Assembly (NCBI GenBank): GCA_023227835.1
Contig: JALOCI010000055.1
Location: 1-16,387 of the forward strand
DNA length: 16,387 bases
Reading direction: 5' to 3'
Origin: Bacteroidales bacterium
Lineage (GTDB): Bacteria > Bacteroidota > Bacteroidia > Bacteroidales > UBA932
Part shown: positions 1 to 6,105 of the stretch, in pieces
How positions within the stretch are numbered: the first letter of the stretch is position 1
Layout of the letters: every line of letters begins with the position of its first letter
Notes under the pieces: model-generated
Told to the model about the DNA's origin: nothing
What the model saw: only the letters and a program-made list of their open reading frames with translations
Databases searched by the model: none
Made by a program: the position numbers and the translations under genes

Positions 1-184
1 TATATTTGAGAAGGCTGTCTATTGTGTAGTTCTTTCTTCCCTCCTCAATATCACCAAGGGTCTTGGAGTGTACCGGCATTCCGTCACGGGTCGTCTTTTG
101 CCAGAGCTCGTATCTTGTGAGCCCTTTTTCTTCGCGTAACTTGACGAGAAGTCGTCCAAGTTGCTTTCTGTTTTTTTCTATCAT
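1..184 (-). CDS. XRE-type helix-turn-helix regulator, partial
   Basis: This reading frame starts at an ATG (complement of 182-184) and runs off the left edge, so only the first 61 residues are visible. They read MIEKNRKQLGRLLVKLREEK, then a glycine-leucine turn and ...TLGDIEEGRKNYTIDSLLK. That is the layout of a lambda-repressor/XRE DNA-binding domain: helix 1 (RLLVKLREEKGLT), helix 2 (YELWQKTT) and the 'IEEG' end of the recognition region. Such proteins are DNA-binding repressors or activators, and in temperate phages they control the lysis-lysogeny choice. An inverted repeat lies upstream at 225-293 and could be its operator (inference). The rest of the protein is outside the window, so family and length cannot be judged. 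Confidence 0.72.
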   Translation of the reverse strand, partial: MIEKNRKQLGRLLVKLREEKGLTRYELWQKTTRDGMPVHSKTLGDIEEGRKNYTIDSLLKY

Positions 185-224
185 ATATTTTGTTATTTAA
201 TATTTTCTTTTTAATTTCGTCTCG

Positions 225-293
225 GTTTCAATGCCTTTCCATTATAACAAGGATTGTAGCGAAGCCGTAATCGTATCTTTAAGGAATTGAAAC
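225..293. repeat. 13-bp inverted repeat upstream of the XRE gene
   Basis: The arms GTTTCAATGCCTT (225-237) and AAGGAATTGAAAC (281-293) are reverse complements with one mismatch, separated by 43 bases. They sit 41 bases and more upstream of the leftward XRE start. A role as a paired repressor operator or an RNA hairpin is inferred only. Confidence 0.5.
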
Positions 294-335
294 TAAGTTA
301 GGAAAAGTGGTTGTTCGGTTTTTCCGACTAACCAG

Positions 336-366
336 AGAGAGGAGGAAATCTCCTCTCTTTTTTTAT
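336..366 (+). terminator. Intrinsic terminator (plus orientation)
   Basis: A perfect 9-bp stem, AGAGAGGAG (336-344) with CTCCTCTCT (350-358), has a 5-base loop and is followed by a run of Ts from 359. The T-run only works for plus-strand transcription, yet no plus-strand gene is visible to its left. An imperfect hairpin (309-333, loop TTTTT) lies just upstream. The last leftward gene (363-800) ends inside the T-run. Confidence 0.6.
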
Positions 367-800
367 TTTTCTCTGCCAAGCATTCCCCGGTATATAGCAT
401 CATATATGTACAGTTCAATTTCCCCGGCAGTCATGGCATCTGCAGGATTGATAGGTCGGATGATTACTGTATATATGAATTTGTCTAACTTGGGATGTAT
501 TGGAAGAACCGGCTTCTTTTCAATTCCTGACAGGAGGTCCTTCAAGTATAACATTACGACCTCCTTATCCTCTCCCTTGAAACAGCAGAAGCTGGTACAG
601 AAAGGTATGTCGTTCTGGATAAGATCAAATATAGCAATATTATCTGCTACAGTCACCTTACAGGTGAAGTTTGTCCTTTCTATTTTCTCTGTCACAGACC
701 CTTCCTGAAATGCCTTGAAATGCGTGATAGTTGAAGGGAGTACCTCATTTGTGTCTCTTACGATTGAATTACCCTTATAGGTTATGTGTTCTATTTTCAT
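363..800 (-). CDS. Hypothetical phage protein, 145 aa
   Basis: I do not recognise this protein. It is soluble, mixed in composition and has no signal peptide or membrane segment. It starts MKIEHITYKGNSIV with ATG at 800, six bases after the stop of the 807-1337 gene, so the two are surely co-transcribed leftward. The central part has three clustered cysteines (IPFCTSFCCFKGED, residues about 66-79). The 3' part (about 100-141) has alternating hydrophobic stretches that suggest a small alpha/beta domain. The stop TAA overlaps the T-run of a plus-strand terminator. No function is inferred beyond membership of the early leftward operon. Confidence 0.7.
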   Translation of the reverse strand: MKIEHITYKGNSIVRDTNEVLPSTITHFKAFQEGSVTEKIERTNFTCKVTVADNIAIFDLIQNDIPFCTSFCCFKGEDKEVVMLYLKDLLSGIEKKPVLPIHPKLDKFIYTVIIRPINPADAMTAGEIELYIYDAIYRGMLGREK

Positions 801-806
801 AATATG

Positions 807-1337
807 TTAATCTATGCTTAATTGTATTGCAAATTTCACAAATGCATCTTTCAGCTTCTCAAAATCGCTCTTATTATCAAGACCTTTCTCGCGGAGATTT
901 TGCAATTCTCTTTTGCTGAAACTTCTACAGATAGCAAACGGCTTAATTCGTTCATCATGTAGAAGTATGTTCATCTTGTGAGGGCTATAGCTCTCGAAGG
1001 TCTTTAAAACGTCAATCCGAATGCGTTTTATCTCCTTGATTGCAGACAACAATTCCGGACCCGAAAATGAATTTTTACCTCGGACAATGTCATTTAATTC
1101 AGGACAATTGACAATCTCTGAAATTACAGCGGTGTTAATCTCGCTCATAAGAAGAATATTACATACTCTTTTGGCTATAATCTTGTCTGCCCTTGAGGAG
1201 ATTGTCTCTCTCTTCACATAATCTTCATTGCGGTATTTGTCCGGGATTGTTCCTCTCGTTTTCCAGACCCTCAAAGTTATTTCGCTGAGATTATGCTTCT
1301 GTATGATCTCTATAGCCTTGCTTTCGTCAAAAATCAT
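807..1337 (-). CDS. Putative DNA-binding protein with N-terminal helix-turn-helix, 176 aa
   Basis: Residues 7-38 read KAIEIIQKHNLSEITLRVWK then TRGTIPDKY. The 'W...G.IPDKY' ending resembles the recognition helix of phage CI-like and other small HTH repressors, which often end in W-x-x-R-x-x-I-P. The rest (about 45-176) is basic and mostly helical, without a motif I recognise. The gene overlaps the upstream 1327-1521 gene by 11 bases and is followed six bases later by the 363-800 gene, so it belongs to the leftward operon. A regulator role is an inference from the N-terminus only; it could also be a replication or recombination accessory protein. Confidence 0.6.
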   Translation of the reverse strand: MIFDESKAIEIIQKHNLSEITLRVWKTRGTIPDKYRNEDYVKRETISSRADKIIAKRVCNILLMSEINTAVISEIVNCPELNDIVRGKNSFSGPELLSAIKEIKRIRIDVLKTFESYSPHKMNILLHDERIKPFAICRSFSKRELQNLREKGLDNKSDFEKLKDAFVKFAIQLSID

Positions 1338-1521
1338 ATTTCTTAGTTTTTGTTGCTATATACCAGTCTTTAGCTCTGCGTTTCAGACCCTCATCTGCCT
1401 CACCGAAAATTGTTTCAAAGTCTTCGGTGAAGAGCACAACAGGCCGGGTGCAGAGTATATAAGTAGCCCCCTCTTTGACAAGGGGGTTACGGCAGAGTAG
1501 GAAGCGTTCAATTTTTTTCAT
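1327..1521 (-). CDS. Small hypothetical protein, 64 aa
   Basis: The protein starts MKKIERFLLCRNPLVKEGAT. It has three beta-like stretches (ERFLLCRNPL, ATYILCTRPVVLF) and a basic C-terminal helix (EGLKRRAKDWYIATKTKK). No family is recognised. Its stop (TGA) lies within the start region of the 807-1337 gene (11-base overlap), which suggests translational coupling, and it begins 19 bases after the 1541-2404 gene ends. Within its coding sequence, 1463-1490 forms a near-perfect 9-bp GC-rich hairpin in the mRNA. The small size and overlapped 3' end support a real, co-translated phage gene. Confidence 0.6.
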   Translation of the reverse strand: MKKIERFLLCRNPLVKEGATYILCTRPVVLFTEDFETIFGEADEGLKRRAKDWYIATKTKKYDF

Positions 1522-1540
1522 GGATTAAAGATAGTATATT

Positions 1541-2404
1541 TTAGTCAATTGTCGGTGCTGCAAAATCCCAATGCGATGCACGCTTGCCTACTATGATCTT
1601 ATACCAACCGGTTGCCTGAACGGTCGGGTGAGTACCGGGAAGATGAACGAGAAGTGGGTTAATTGCGTACAATTCACCGTTCTTGCGAATATCCGAACTT
1701 GTCAGTTCGTGTGAGTTCTCAATAAGGTGTTTCTCACCCTCAAGGACCACCGCTGCAGGGTTGAGCCTCTTGACCGGAATCATTGCAAGATCACCCTGCC
1801 TGATTACCTTCTTATAGTCACAACCGAAAATCCAATCCTGAACGGCTTTCACAACGTCTTTTTCCTTATTGATTGCATCGTGAATCACCCTGCTTTCAAC
1901 CGCGTGTGCAAAAGCATGATTATCCTCGTTTCTGCCTATCAGGAAATAACTCTTGCGGATTTGAGGAAAGTAACCTTTGTGCGCCTTGACATACTGTCTC
2001 ACCTGAATGACAATAAGCAACTTTTTGCTGTGAATGTCCTTTCCTACGCCGTAGAGGTCCCAGTTCAAGGCAAATCCTCTGCCCTTTTTGTCGAACTCTG
2101 CACCGAAATCCCAGGTTCCGTGCTCGTCAACTTTTTCTGCTTCTGCAGCTTCGTTGAAGAGGTTGATTACCTGTTTCTCGACAGCCTCACTCAAACTTCC
2201 CTTGATGATTGCGCTATAAGAATCACGGATTGTCTTATATTTCAAATCACCACTTTTGAGCATCTCTGCTATCATCTGCTTTCTTTCTGCGGATTCTGAA
2301 TAAGTTGTACGGATTGCTGTTGTTCCGTCGACTCTTATCTGCCATTCTTTCAAAGATGCGATAATTGCCTGATTCACGATTGTGTAATACCTTGTTGTTT
2401 CCAT
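1541..2404 (-). CDS. Hypothetical phage protein with 'RQGDLAMIPV' domain, 287 aa
   Basis: This is the largest leftward gene; it starts METTRYYTIVNQAIIASLKE. The N-terminal third (1-95) is helical and acidic. The middle (about 105-195) contains WDLYGVGKDIHSKKLLIVIQ and a KSYFLIGRNEDNHAFAHAVE segment rich in histidine. The C-terminus holds VIRQGDLAMIPVKRLN followed by GEKHLIENSHELT, a GELYAINPLLVHLPGTHP stretch and the end ASHWDFAAPTID. Similar 'RQGD...PV...H.L' segments occur in uncharacterised phage proteins, and I know no proven function. It is the second gene of the leftward transcript, 57 bases after its neighbour, and is well expressed by position. Metal binding by the conserved-looking histidines is only a guess. 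Confidence 0.7.
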   Translation of the reverse strand: METTRYYTIVNQAIIASLKEWQIRVDGTTAIRTTYSESAERKQMIAEMLKSGDLKYKTIRDSYSAIIKGSLSEAVEKQVINLFNEAAEAEKVDEHGTWDFGAEFDKKGRGFALNWDLYGVGKDIHSKKLLIVIQVRQYVKAHKGYFPQIRKSYFLIGRNEDNHAFAHAVESRVIHDAINKEKDVVKAVQDWIFGCDYKKVIRQGDLAMIPVKRLNPAAVVLEGEKHLIENSHELTSSDIRKNGELYAINPLLVHLPGTHPTVQATGWYKIIVGKRASHWDFAAPTID

Positions 2405-2461
2405 TTTTGTGTCCGTTTTATTGAACCTGCTGGCTCTGCAGGGGTAATGTTTGTGTATTGT

Positions 2462-2653
2462 TTAGTTTATTTCTGCTTTTACGATTCTGAGGGATGCCTC
2501 TTTTCTGGCATATTTTCTCTTTTGCTCGTCGTAGACGTTGTCGCAAAACGCAACAGACTGACCTACCAGTCTCGCGATTGTAATCGTACTGATGCTTTCT
2601 GCGTTGTGCAGGGTTTCAGTACCATTTTCGTAAGTGAATTTAACCTGTCTCAT
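2462..2653 (-). CDS. Small hypothetical protein, first gene of leftward operon, 63 aa
   Basis: The frame stays open upstream to a GTG at 2707, but I place the start at the ATG complementary to 2651-2653 (MRQVKFTYENGTETLHNAES). It directly follows the leader AACTAACTAACAACGAA on the minus strand, which matches leaders in front of several other genes here. The protein is small, with a beta-rich N-terminus and a helical basic C-terminus (VYDEQKRKYARKEASLRIVK). No family is recognised; a small SH3- or WYL_2-like barrel is conceivable from the N-terminal strands but is unproven. It is the first gene behind the leftward promoter at 2853-2883. Confidence 0.6.
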   Translation of the reverse strand: MRQVKFTYENGTETLHNAESISTITIARLVGQSVAFCDNVYDEQKRKYARKEASLRIVKAEIN

Positions 2654-2852
2654 TTCGTTGTTAGTTAGTTGTTTCTCTGATGCCTCAACGCTGTTACTTG
2701 CTTTCACTACTTATAAGACTTACACATACGCTGCTTACTTTCATTACTGCTGCTTTCGCAACTGGTCTGAGAGTACTGTTATCGCTATTATATAGAGTGT
2801 CACGCTGTCAGATTTTCAGAGGCTTCAAAGAACTTGCTGTTGTTTCACAATG

Positions 2853-2883
2853 CAAATGTAGTATATTTATTTGATATAACAAA
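2853..2883 (-). promoter_or_regulatory. Leftward Bacteroidetes-type promoter
   Basis: On the minus strand the -33 box TTTG (2880-2883) is followed by a 19-base spacer and the -7 box TACATTTG (2853-2860), a full match to the Bacteroidetes consensus TTTG / TAnnTTTG. Transcription would start near 2846 and give an untranslated leader of roughly 190 bases before the 2653 start. Confidence 0.7.
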
Positions 2884-2981
2884 AATATATTGAATTATTT
2901 TCAAAATATTTTTCAATTATTTTTTCGTTGCATATATTATGTTGATATTATGTCTATTACAAGTGGTGTTGAAAACTAATG

Positions 2982-3011
2982 TTGCTATTTTGATAATTAT
3001 TCTTATATTTG
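2982..3011 (+). promoter_or_regulatory. Rightward Bacteroidetes-type promoter (GTTGCTA class)
   Basis: TTGC (2982-2985), an 18-base spacer and TATATTTG (3004-3011) fit the Bacteroidetes -33/-7 promoter. It lies 37 bases before the ASCH gene start, and the leader then contains AACTAACAAC. The same TTGC-N18-TATATTTG layout recurs at 9408-9437. Confidence 0.7.
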
Positions 3012-3048
3012 TAATCTGAAAATAACTAACAACTAATTAATAACGACA

Positions 3049-3426
3049 ATGAAAATTCTAACACTAAGTATTAAGCAAAAATTCTTTGACGAGATCAGAG
3101 AAGGCACGAAAAAAGAAGAAACCAGGGAAATCCGGGCAAAAACGGCAGACAAGTACATAGAGTACCTGTATGAGGGGAAAAGGATGAAGGCAAAGGATGT
3201 GCCCCCTGATGCCCAGGGCGTAGAATGCGTGCCGGTGCAGTACGATGCAATCCGCTTCCTGACCGGTGAATACAAAGGCACAAGACCTTCAATGCTCGTA
3301 GAGGTCAAGGGTGCAGGGATAACGATCCTGACAGACGAGAAAGGTAATGACCTTGTATATATGTACGAAGGACAGGAATATGTAGAGTCAGAGATCGTGT
3401 ATAATCTCGGAAAGATACTCGAATAA
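3049..3426 (+). CDS. ASCH-domain (PUA-like) protein, 125 aa
   Basis: The N-terminus MKILTLSIKQKFFDEIREGT followed by KKEETREIR is the hallmark of phage ASCH-domain proteins: an initial beta strand, a 'K..F..I..G.K..E.RE' helix and a charged turn. The ASCH fold is a beta-barrel related to PUA domains. Known members bind or cleave RNA, or hydrolyse modified nucleosides; which applies here cannot be read from the sequence. The middle (IRFLTGEYKGTRPSMLVEVK) matches the later barrel strands. It starts after the leader AACTAACAACTAATT with no Shine-Dalgarno, is the first gene behind the rightward promoter, and is followed 24 bases later by a strong terminator, so it may form a single-gene early transcript. 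Confidence 0.75.
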   Translation: MKILTLSIKQKFFDEIREGTKKEETREIRAKTADKYIEYLYEGKRMKAKDVPPDAQGVECVPVQYDAIRFLTGEYKGTRPSMLVEVKGAGITILTDEKGNDLVYMYEGQEYVESEIVYNLGKILE

Positions 3427-3450
3427 GAATATAATAGAGAACAGGCATAG

Positions 3451-3487
3451 AGGCCATACTCCTTAGGTGGGGTATGGTCTTTTTTTA
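3451..3487 (+). terminator. Strong intrinsic terminator after ASCH gene
   Basis: An 11-bp stem (3452-3462 with 3469-3479, two G-T pairs, extended by A3451-T3480) has the loop TTAGGT and is followed by an unbroken T-run through 3486. It separates the ASCH gene from the rightward packaging block. Read-through or a weak promoter in 3488-3509 must supply the next genes. Confidence 0.85.
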
Positions 3488-3509
3488 TTAATTAATAAAC
3501 ACAGGCAAG

Positions 3510-3656
3510 ATGTTAAGAATTGCAGTAGGGACGAGCGCATCCAGGAACAGGGGTGTGATTGGCCGTAGAAGTTTGACAGGCGGTGGTGGAAGGTATGTGA
3601 CGAGAAATCAGAAGTACCGCCAGATCCGTCAGGGGCTTGGAATGGCCGGGGGTTAA
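3510..3656 (+). CDS. Small basic Gly/Arg-rich protein, 48 aa
   Basis: A short frame starts at ATG 3510 and ends at TAA 3654-3656: MLRIAVGTSASRNRGVIGRR, then SLTGGGGRYVTRNQKYRQIR and QGLGMAGG. It has 11 arginine or lysine residues and 11 glycines and almost no acidic residue, so it is very basic and probably nucleic-acid associated or disordered (inference). It lies between the terminator and the PP-loop gene, ending 10 bases before the latter's likely start, which suggests co-expression. I recognise no family. Balanced codon use and tight packing favour a real gene, but the short length leaves doubt. Confidence 0.5.
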   Translation: MLRIAVGTSASRNRGVIGRRSLTGGGGRYVTRNQKYRQIRQGLGMAGG

Positions 3657-3666
3657 ATTTTTTTGA

Positions 3667-4350
3667 TTGTCAAAGAGGGTGGATAGGATTACTACAGCGA
3701 ATACAATCATCAAGGACATCGCTCAGAAGAGCGAAAGGGTAATCTTATTTTTTTCAGCAGGCAAGGATTCTATCGCCCTCCTTGACTTGATGGCTCCACA
3801 TTTCAAAGAGATAATCTGTGTTTTCATGTATTTTGTCAAAGACCTCGAGCATATCAATCGGTACCTGCGATGGGCTGAGACAAAGTATAACAATGTAAGG
3901 ATCGTTCAGATACCGCATTGGAATCTGACATACATACTGAGGTCGGGGACATTCTGTGCTCCCAACCCCAAGGTAAGACTTTTGAAGCTGTCCGATATAG
4001 ACAGAGCCATGAAACTCAGGGAAGGTGTAGAATACTCCTTTTTAGGCATGAAGAAAGCTGACAGCCTTAATCGAAGGCTGATGATGAACAGGGACGGTGC
4101 TGTGATAGGTTCTAAGGTCTATCCCCTTATGGACTGGACAAACAAGGAGGTTTTGCAATACATGAAGGTGAGGGGTCTTCCCGAACCTGTCCGGTATGGT
4201 AAGAAGGCCAGTAATGGTGTTGGATTTAATCCAGAGTGTTTTTCCTATCTGAGAGAGCATTATCCGGGGGACTTGAAGAAGATTCTTGAGAAGTTCCCTT
4301 TAAGTGAGAAAATATTAATTGATTACGATAGAAACAATGAAAGAGATTAA
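3667..4350 (+). CDS. PP-loop ATPase, PAPS-reductase-like (IbrA-like), 227 aa
   Basis: Residues 30-35 are SAGKDS, the PP-loop that binds ATP in adenine-nucleotide alpha-hydrolases; the flanking VILFF...IALLDL is the Rossmann-like strand and helix. The family activates a substrate by adenylation or reduces PAPS. This member lacks the C-terminal ECG-H cysteine motif of true sulfate-assimilation PAPS reductases, so assimilation is unlikely. The segment KASNGVGFNPECFSYLREHY near residues 190-210 is typical of the phage group paired with ParB-like proteins. The frame opens just after a TGA (3664-3666), so the start is TTG 3667 (MSKRVDRITTAN) or GTG 3679; I chose TTG because the family usually includes this N-terminus. 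It overlaps the ParB gene by 14 bases. The reaction in phages is not established. Confidence 0.82.
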   Translation: MSKRVDRITTANTIIKDIAQKSERVILFFSAGKDSIALLDLMAPHFKEIICVFMYFVKDLEHINRYLRWAETKYNNVRIVQIPHWNLTYILRSGTFCAPNPKVRLLKLSDIDRAMKLREGVEYSFLGMKKADSLNRRLMMNRDGAVIGSKVYPLMDWTNKEVLQYMKVRGLPEPVRYGKKASNGVGFNPECFSYLREHYPGDLKKILEKFPLSEKILIDYDRNNERD

Positions 4351-5056
4351 GCAGTCTGATACGGTTATCATCAAGAGATCGCAGATCAACTTCGCTCCCT
4401 ATAATCCCAAGAAACATAGCAGGGAGGATATTCAGAAGCAATTAAGAAACTTCGAAAGGGTCGGATTTCTTGGCGGCATAGTGTGGAATGAGACAACCGG
4501 CAATCTTGTTTCCGGTCATAAAAGGGTCATGGCGCTTGATCTAAACCATAAGTATGACGGCACTCCGGAAACGGATTACGAAATAAAGGTTGAAAAGGTC
4601 TTTCTTGATAAAAAGACGGAGAAGGAGCAAAACATCTACATGGATGCAAGGGCCACCAACACAAGGCAGGATTACGACCTTCTGGCCGAACTTATACCGG
4701 ACATTGACTATAAAAATGCAGGGCTCACGGATGAGGACTTGCAACTGATAGGAATAGATTTCTCCATGCAGACGGATGCAGAGAAAGACATGGAAAGCGA
4801 CCTGGAAGAGCTGTACCAACCGGTCAAGGCGGAAAAAGACCGCACCAAAGAGGAAAAGCGCATGGACATAAAGGCGAAGAAAGAGGCTTCCAATGAGAAG
4901 ATGGGTACAGAGGCCAATAATCTCAACTCCTATGTCGTTATCAACTTCGATAGTTACAGGGAAAAATCGGCTTTCATGCTTAGGTTTGGCTTTGACCCGC
5001 TTGAGAAGTTCATCGTAGGTAATCTGTTCTCGGATATGATAGAGAGGGTTGAGTGA
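4337..5056 (+). CDS. ParB/sulfiredoxin-fold protein (IbrB-like), 239 aa
   Basis: Residues 13-110 form a ParB N-terminal domain: RSQINFAPYNPKKHSRED, a helix, GGIVWNETTGNLVSGHKRVM with the S-G-H-K-R nucleotide-binding motif at 59-63 (ParB GERR-like), then helix and strand. The C-terminal half is charged and helical (about 150-200, KDRTKEEKRMDIKAKKEASN) and ends in a small mixed domain. I place the start at ATG 4337, inside the 3' end of the PP-loop gene; an upstream TTG (4319) is possible. Such ParB-like proteins are encoded next to PP-loop enzymes in many phages. They may bind CTP or ATP, or act as nucleases. A DNA-modification or host-takeover role for the pair is inference. The next gene starts on its stop codon (TGATG). 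Confidence 0.8.
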   Translation: MKEIKQSDTVIIKRSQINFAPYNPKKHSREDIQKQLRNFERVGFLGGIVWNETTGNLVSGHKRVMALDLNHKYDGTPETDYEIKVEKVFLDKKTEKEQNIYMDARATNTRQDYDLLAELIPDIDYKNAGLTDEDLQLIGIDFSMQTDAEKDMESDLEELYQPVKAEKDRTKEEKRMDIKAKKEASNEKMGTEANNLNSYVVINFDSYREKSAFMLRFGFDPLEKFIVGNLFSDMIERVE

Positions 5057-5316
5057 TGGACGAAAAGATACGGGTAGCCATTGAGGCAATAGAGAAGAGG
5101 CTTGCAGAAAAGGCCATGAACCGCTTTTACAACGCAAGGGTAAGAGAAGGCTACGAGGAGGCTCTCGAGGTTCTCAAGTCGGGGAAAACCGATTATGCCG
5201 ACATCAAATGTGAATCTGACCAGTCAAGGTGCATCGTTGCCCTTGTCATGGACTACATGAAAGGAGAATGTGATCTCGAGGTAATAACGAATGTTCCGAT
5301 AAGAAAGAGAAAATGA
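5056..5316 (+). CDS. Small helical hypothetical protein, 86 aa
   Basis: The ATG at 5056 overlaps the ParB stop (TGATG), so translation is probably coupled. The protein starts MDEKIRVAIEAIEKRLAEKA and is mainly helical. Residues 30-70 contain EGYEEALEVLKSGKTDYADI and two cysteines, and it ends in a basic tail (NVPIRKRK). No membrane segment or known motif is present. It is the third gene of the PP-loop/ParB set and overlaps the next small gene by four bases (ATGA). The function is unknown; an adaptor or partner of the pair upstream is possible but unsupported. Confidence 0.65.
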   Translation: MDEKIRVAIEAIEKRLAEKAMNRFYNARVREGYEEALEVLKSGKTDYADIKCESDQSRCIVALVMDYMKGECDLEVITNVPIRKRK

Positions 5317-5468
5317 GCAATCACAGGAAAATAGGATACACACTCTCAACGCCACATCAATTCCTTATAGGTTTCAGCACGGCATTATGTACGGATGAAT
5401 ACGGGGATTACATATGCTATGAGCTGGGTTTCCTCCTTTTCAGCATAGAGTATTGTATATATATATAA
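5313..5468 (+). CDS. Small hypothetical protein, 51 aa
   Basis: ATG 5313 overlaps the preceding TGA as ATGA, and the frame ends at TAA 5466-5468, ten bases before the terminase small subunit. The protein reads MSNHRKIGYTLSTPHQFLIG, then a FSTALCTDEYGDYICYELGF stretch and LLFSIEYCIYI. It is hydrophobic and aromatic with a predicted beta-strand character. The acidic DEYGDY turn between two hydrophobic stretches looks like a compact beta sandwich rather than a membrane helix. No family name can be assigned. The perfect stop-start overlap and full use of the gap argue that it is a real gene. Confidence 0.6.
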   Translation: MSNHRKIGYTLSTPHQFLIGFSTALCTDEYGDYICYELGFLLFSIEYCIYI

Positions 5469-5478
5469 CAGATACGGT

Positions 5479-6105
5479 ATGAAAACTAACTCTAAAAAAT
5501 ACAACTACGAGAGCAAGAAGTTTCTTGACCTCTTATCTTCTCTTGCAGGCAAGGGTTGGAGCGATAAGGATATAGCTCTCGACTTAGGGCTTAGTGTGCA
5601 GCATTTCAGCGATTTAAAGAATGAAAAAGATCCGGAAACAGGGAAATTGACCAAACAGGCAGAGGGAATTTCCTTAGCATTGCAGCGCGCGCGTGAAAAG
5701 CTCAATCTGATAGCGAGGGATGTTTACTTCAAGACGGCCATAGGCCAGAAGAAGGTCAAGGAGATAAAAAAGACTTACGCACAGATGAAATGTGAGTGCG
5801 GTGGGTCTATGGATTGCCCTCTCTGTCAAGGCAAGGGGTTTATTGTCTCCGAGAAGAAGTCACTTGTTGAGGAATATGAGAAAGAGCTGCCTCCTAATGC
5901 ACAGGCCTTATCTGTCTGGCTCTTTAATCACGATGAAGAGTGGAAAAAAGGTATTATAGAGAGCAAGAGGCTCGATGTAACCACAAATGGTAAGGATGTG
6001 GGCAGAGAACTTGTTTTCCTTTCTGCCGAAAACCTTACTCAGGAGCAGATAGATAAATATTTGGATAATGACAGGAAACCTGGCACTGACAACGAGGGTA
6101 TATGA
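5479..6105 (+). CDS. Terminase small subunit (TerS-like), 208 aa
   Basis: The protein lies directly upstream of the large terminase and has the expected architecture: an N-terminal helix-turn-helix (about residues 16-47, FLDLLSSLAGKGWSDKDIAL followed by DLGLSVQHFSDL) for recognising the packaging site on DNA, a helical middle for oligomerisation, and a C-terminal tail to contact TerL. An inserted zinc-ribbon-like knuckle is visible: C105, C107, C113 and C116 in CECGGSMDCPLCQGKGF, similar to DnaJ-type CxxCxGxG modules and seen in other Bacteroidetes-phage TerS proteins. The 3' end overlaps the TerL start by 38 bases, so the pair is translationally coupled. Assignment rests on position plus HTH. 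Confidence 0.78.
   Translation: MKTNSKKYNYESKKFLDLLSSLAGKGWSDKDIALDLGLSVQHFSDLKNEKDPETGKLTKQAEGISLALQRAREKLNLIARDVYFKTAIGQKKVKEIKKTYAQMKCECGGSMDCPLCQGKGFIVSEKKSLVEEYEKELPPNAQALSVWLFNHDEEWKKGIIESKRLDVTTNGKDVGRELVFLSAENLTQEQIDKYLDNDRKPGTDNEGI

Larger units (their letters stand above)
2654..3048. other. Divergent intergenic control region
   Basis: About 395 bases carry no credible gene. The left half (2654-2850) is the leader of the leftward operon. The right half (2860-3010) is very AT-rich. Both a leftward and a rightward promoter are visible. A 64-codon plus-strand frame at 2680-2874 was judged spurious. Confidence 0.6.

Noticed and set aside
225..293. Possible CRISPR repeats (GTTTCAAT / ATTGAAAC ends)
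   Set aside because: The two units are inverted rather than direct, there are only two, and no regular spacers or further repeats are seen.
2654..2707. GTG start at 2707 for the 2462 gene
   Set aside because: The ATG at 2653 has the AACTAACTAACAAC leader directly before it; the GTG has none.
2680..2874. 64-codon plus-strand frame in the divergent region
   Set aside because: It overlaps the leftward promoter and leader, has no leader motif or neighbour, and a composition unlike the real genes.
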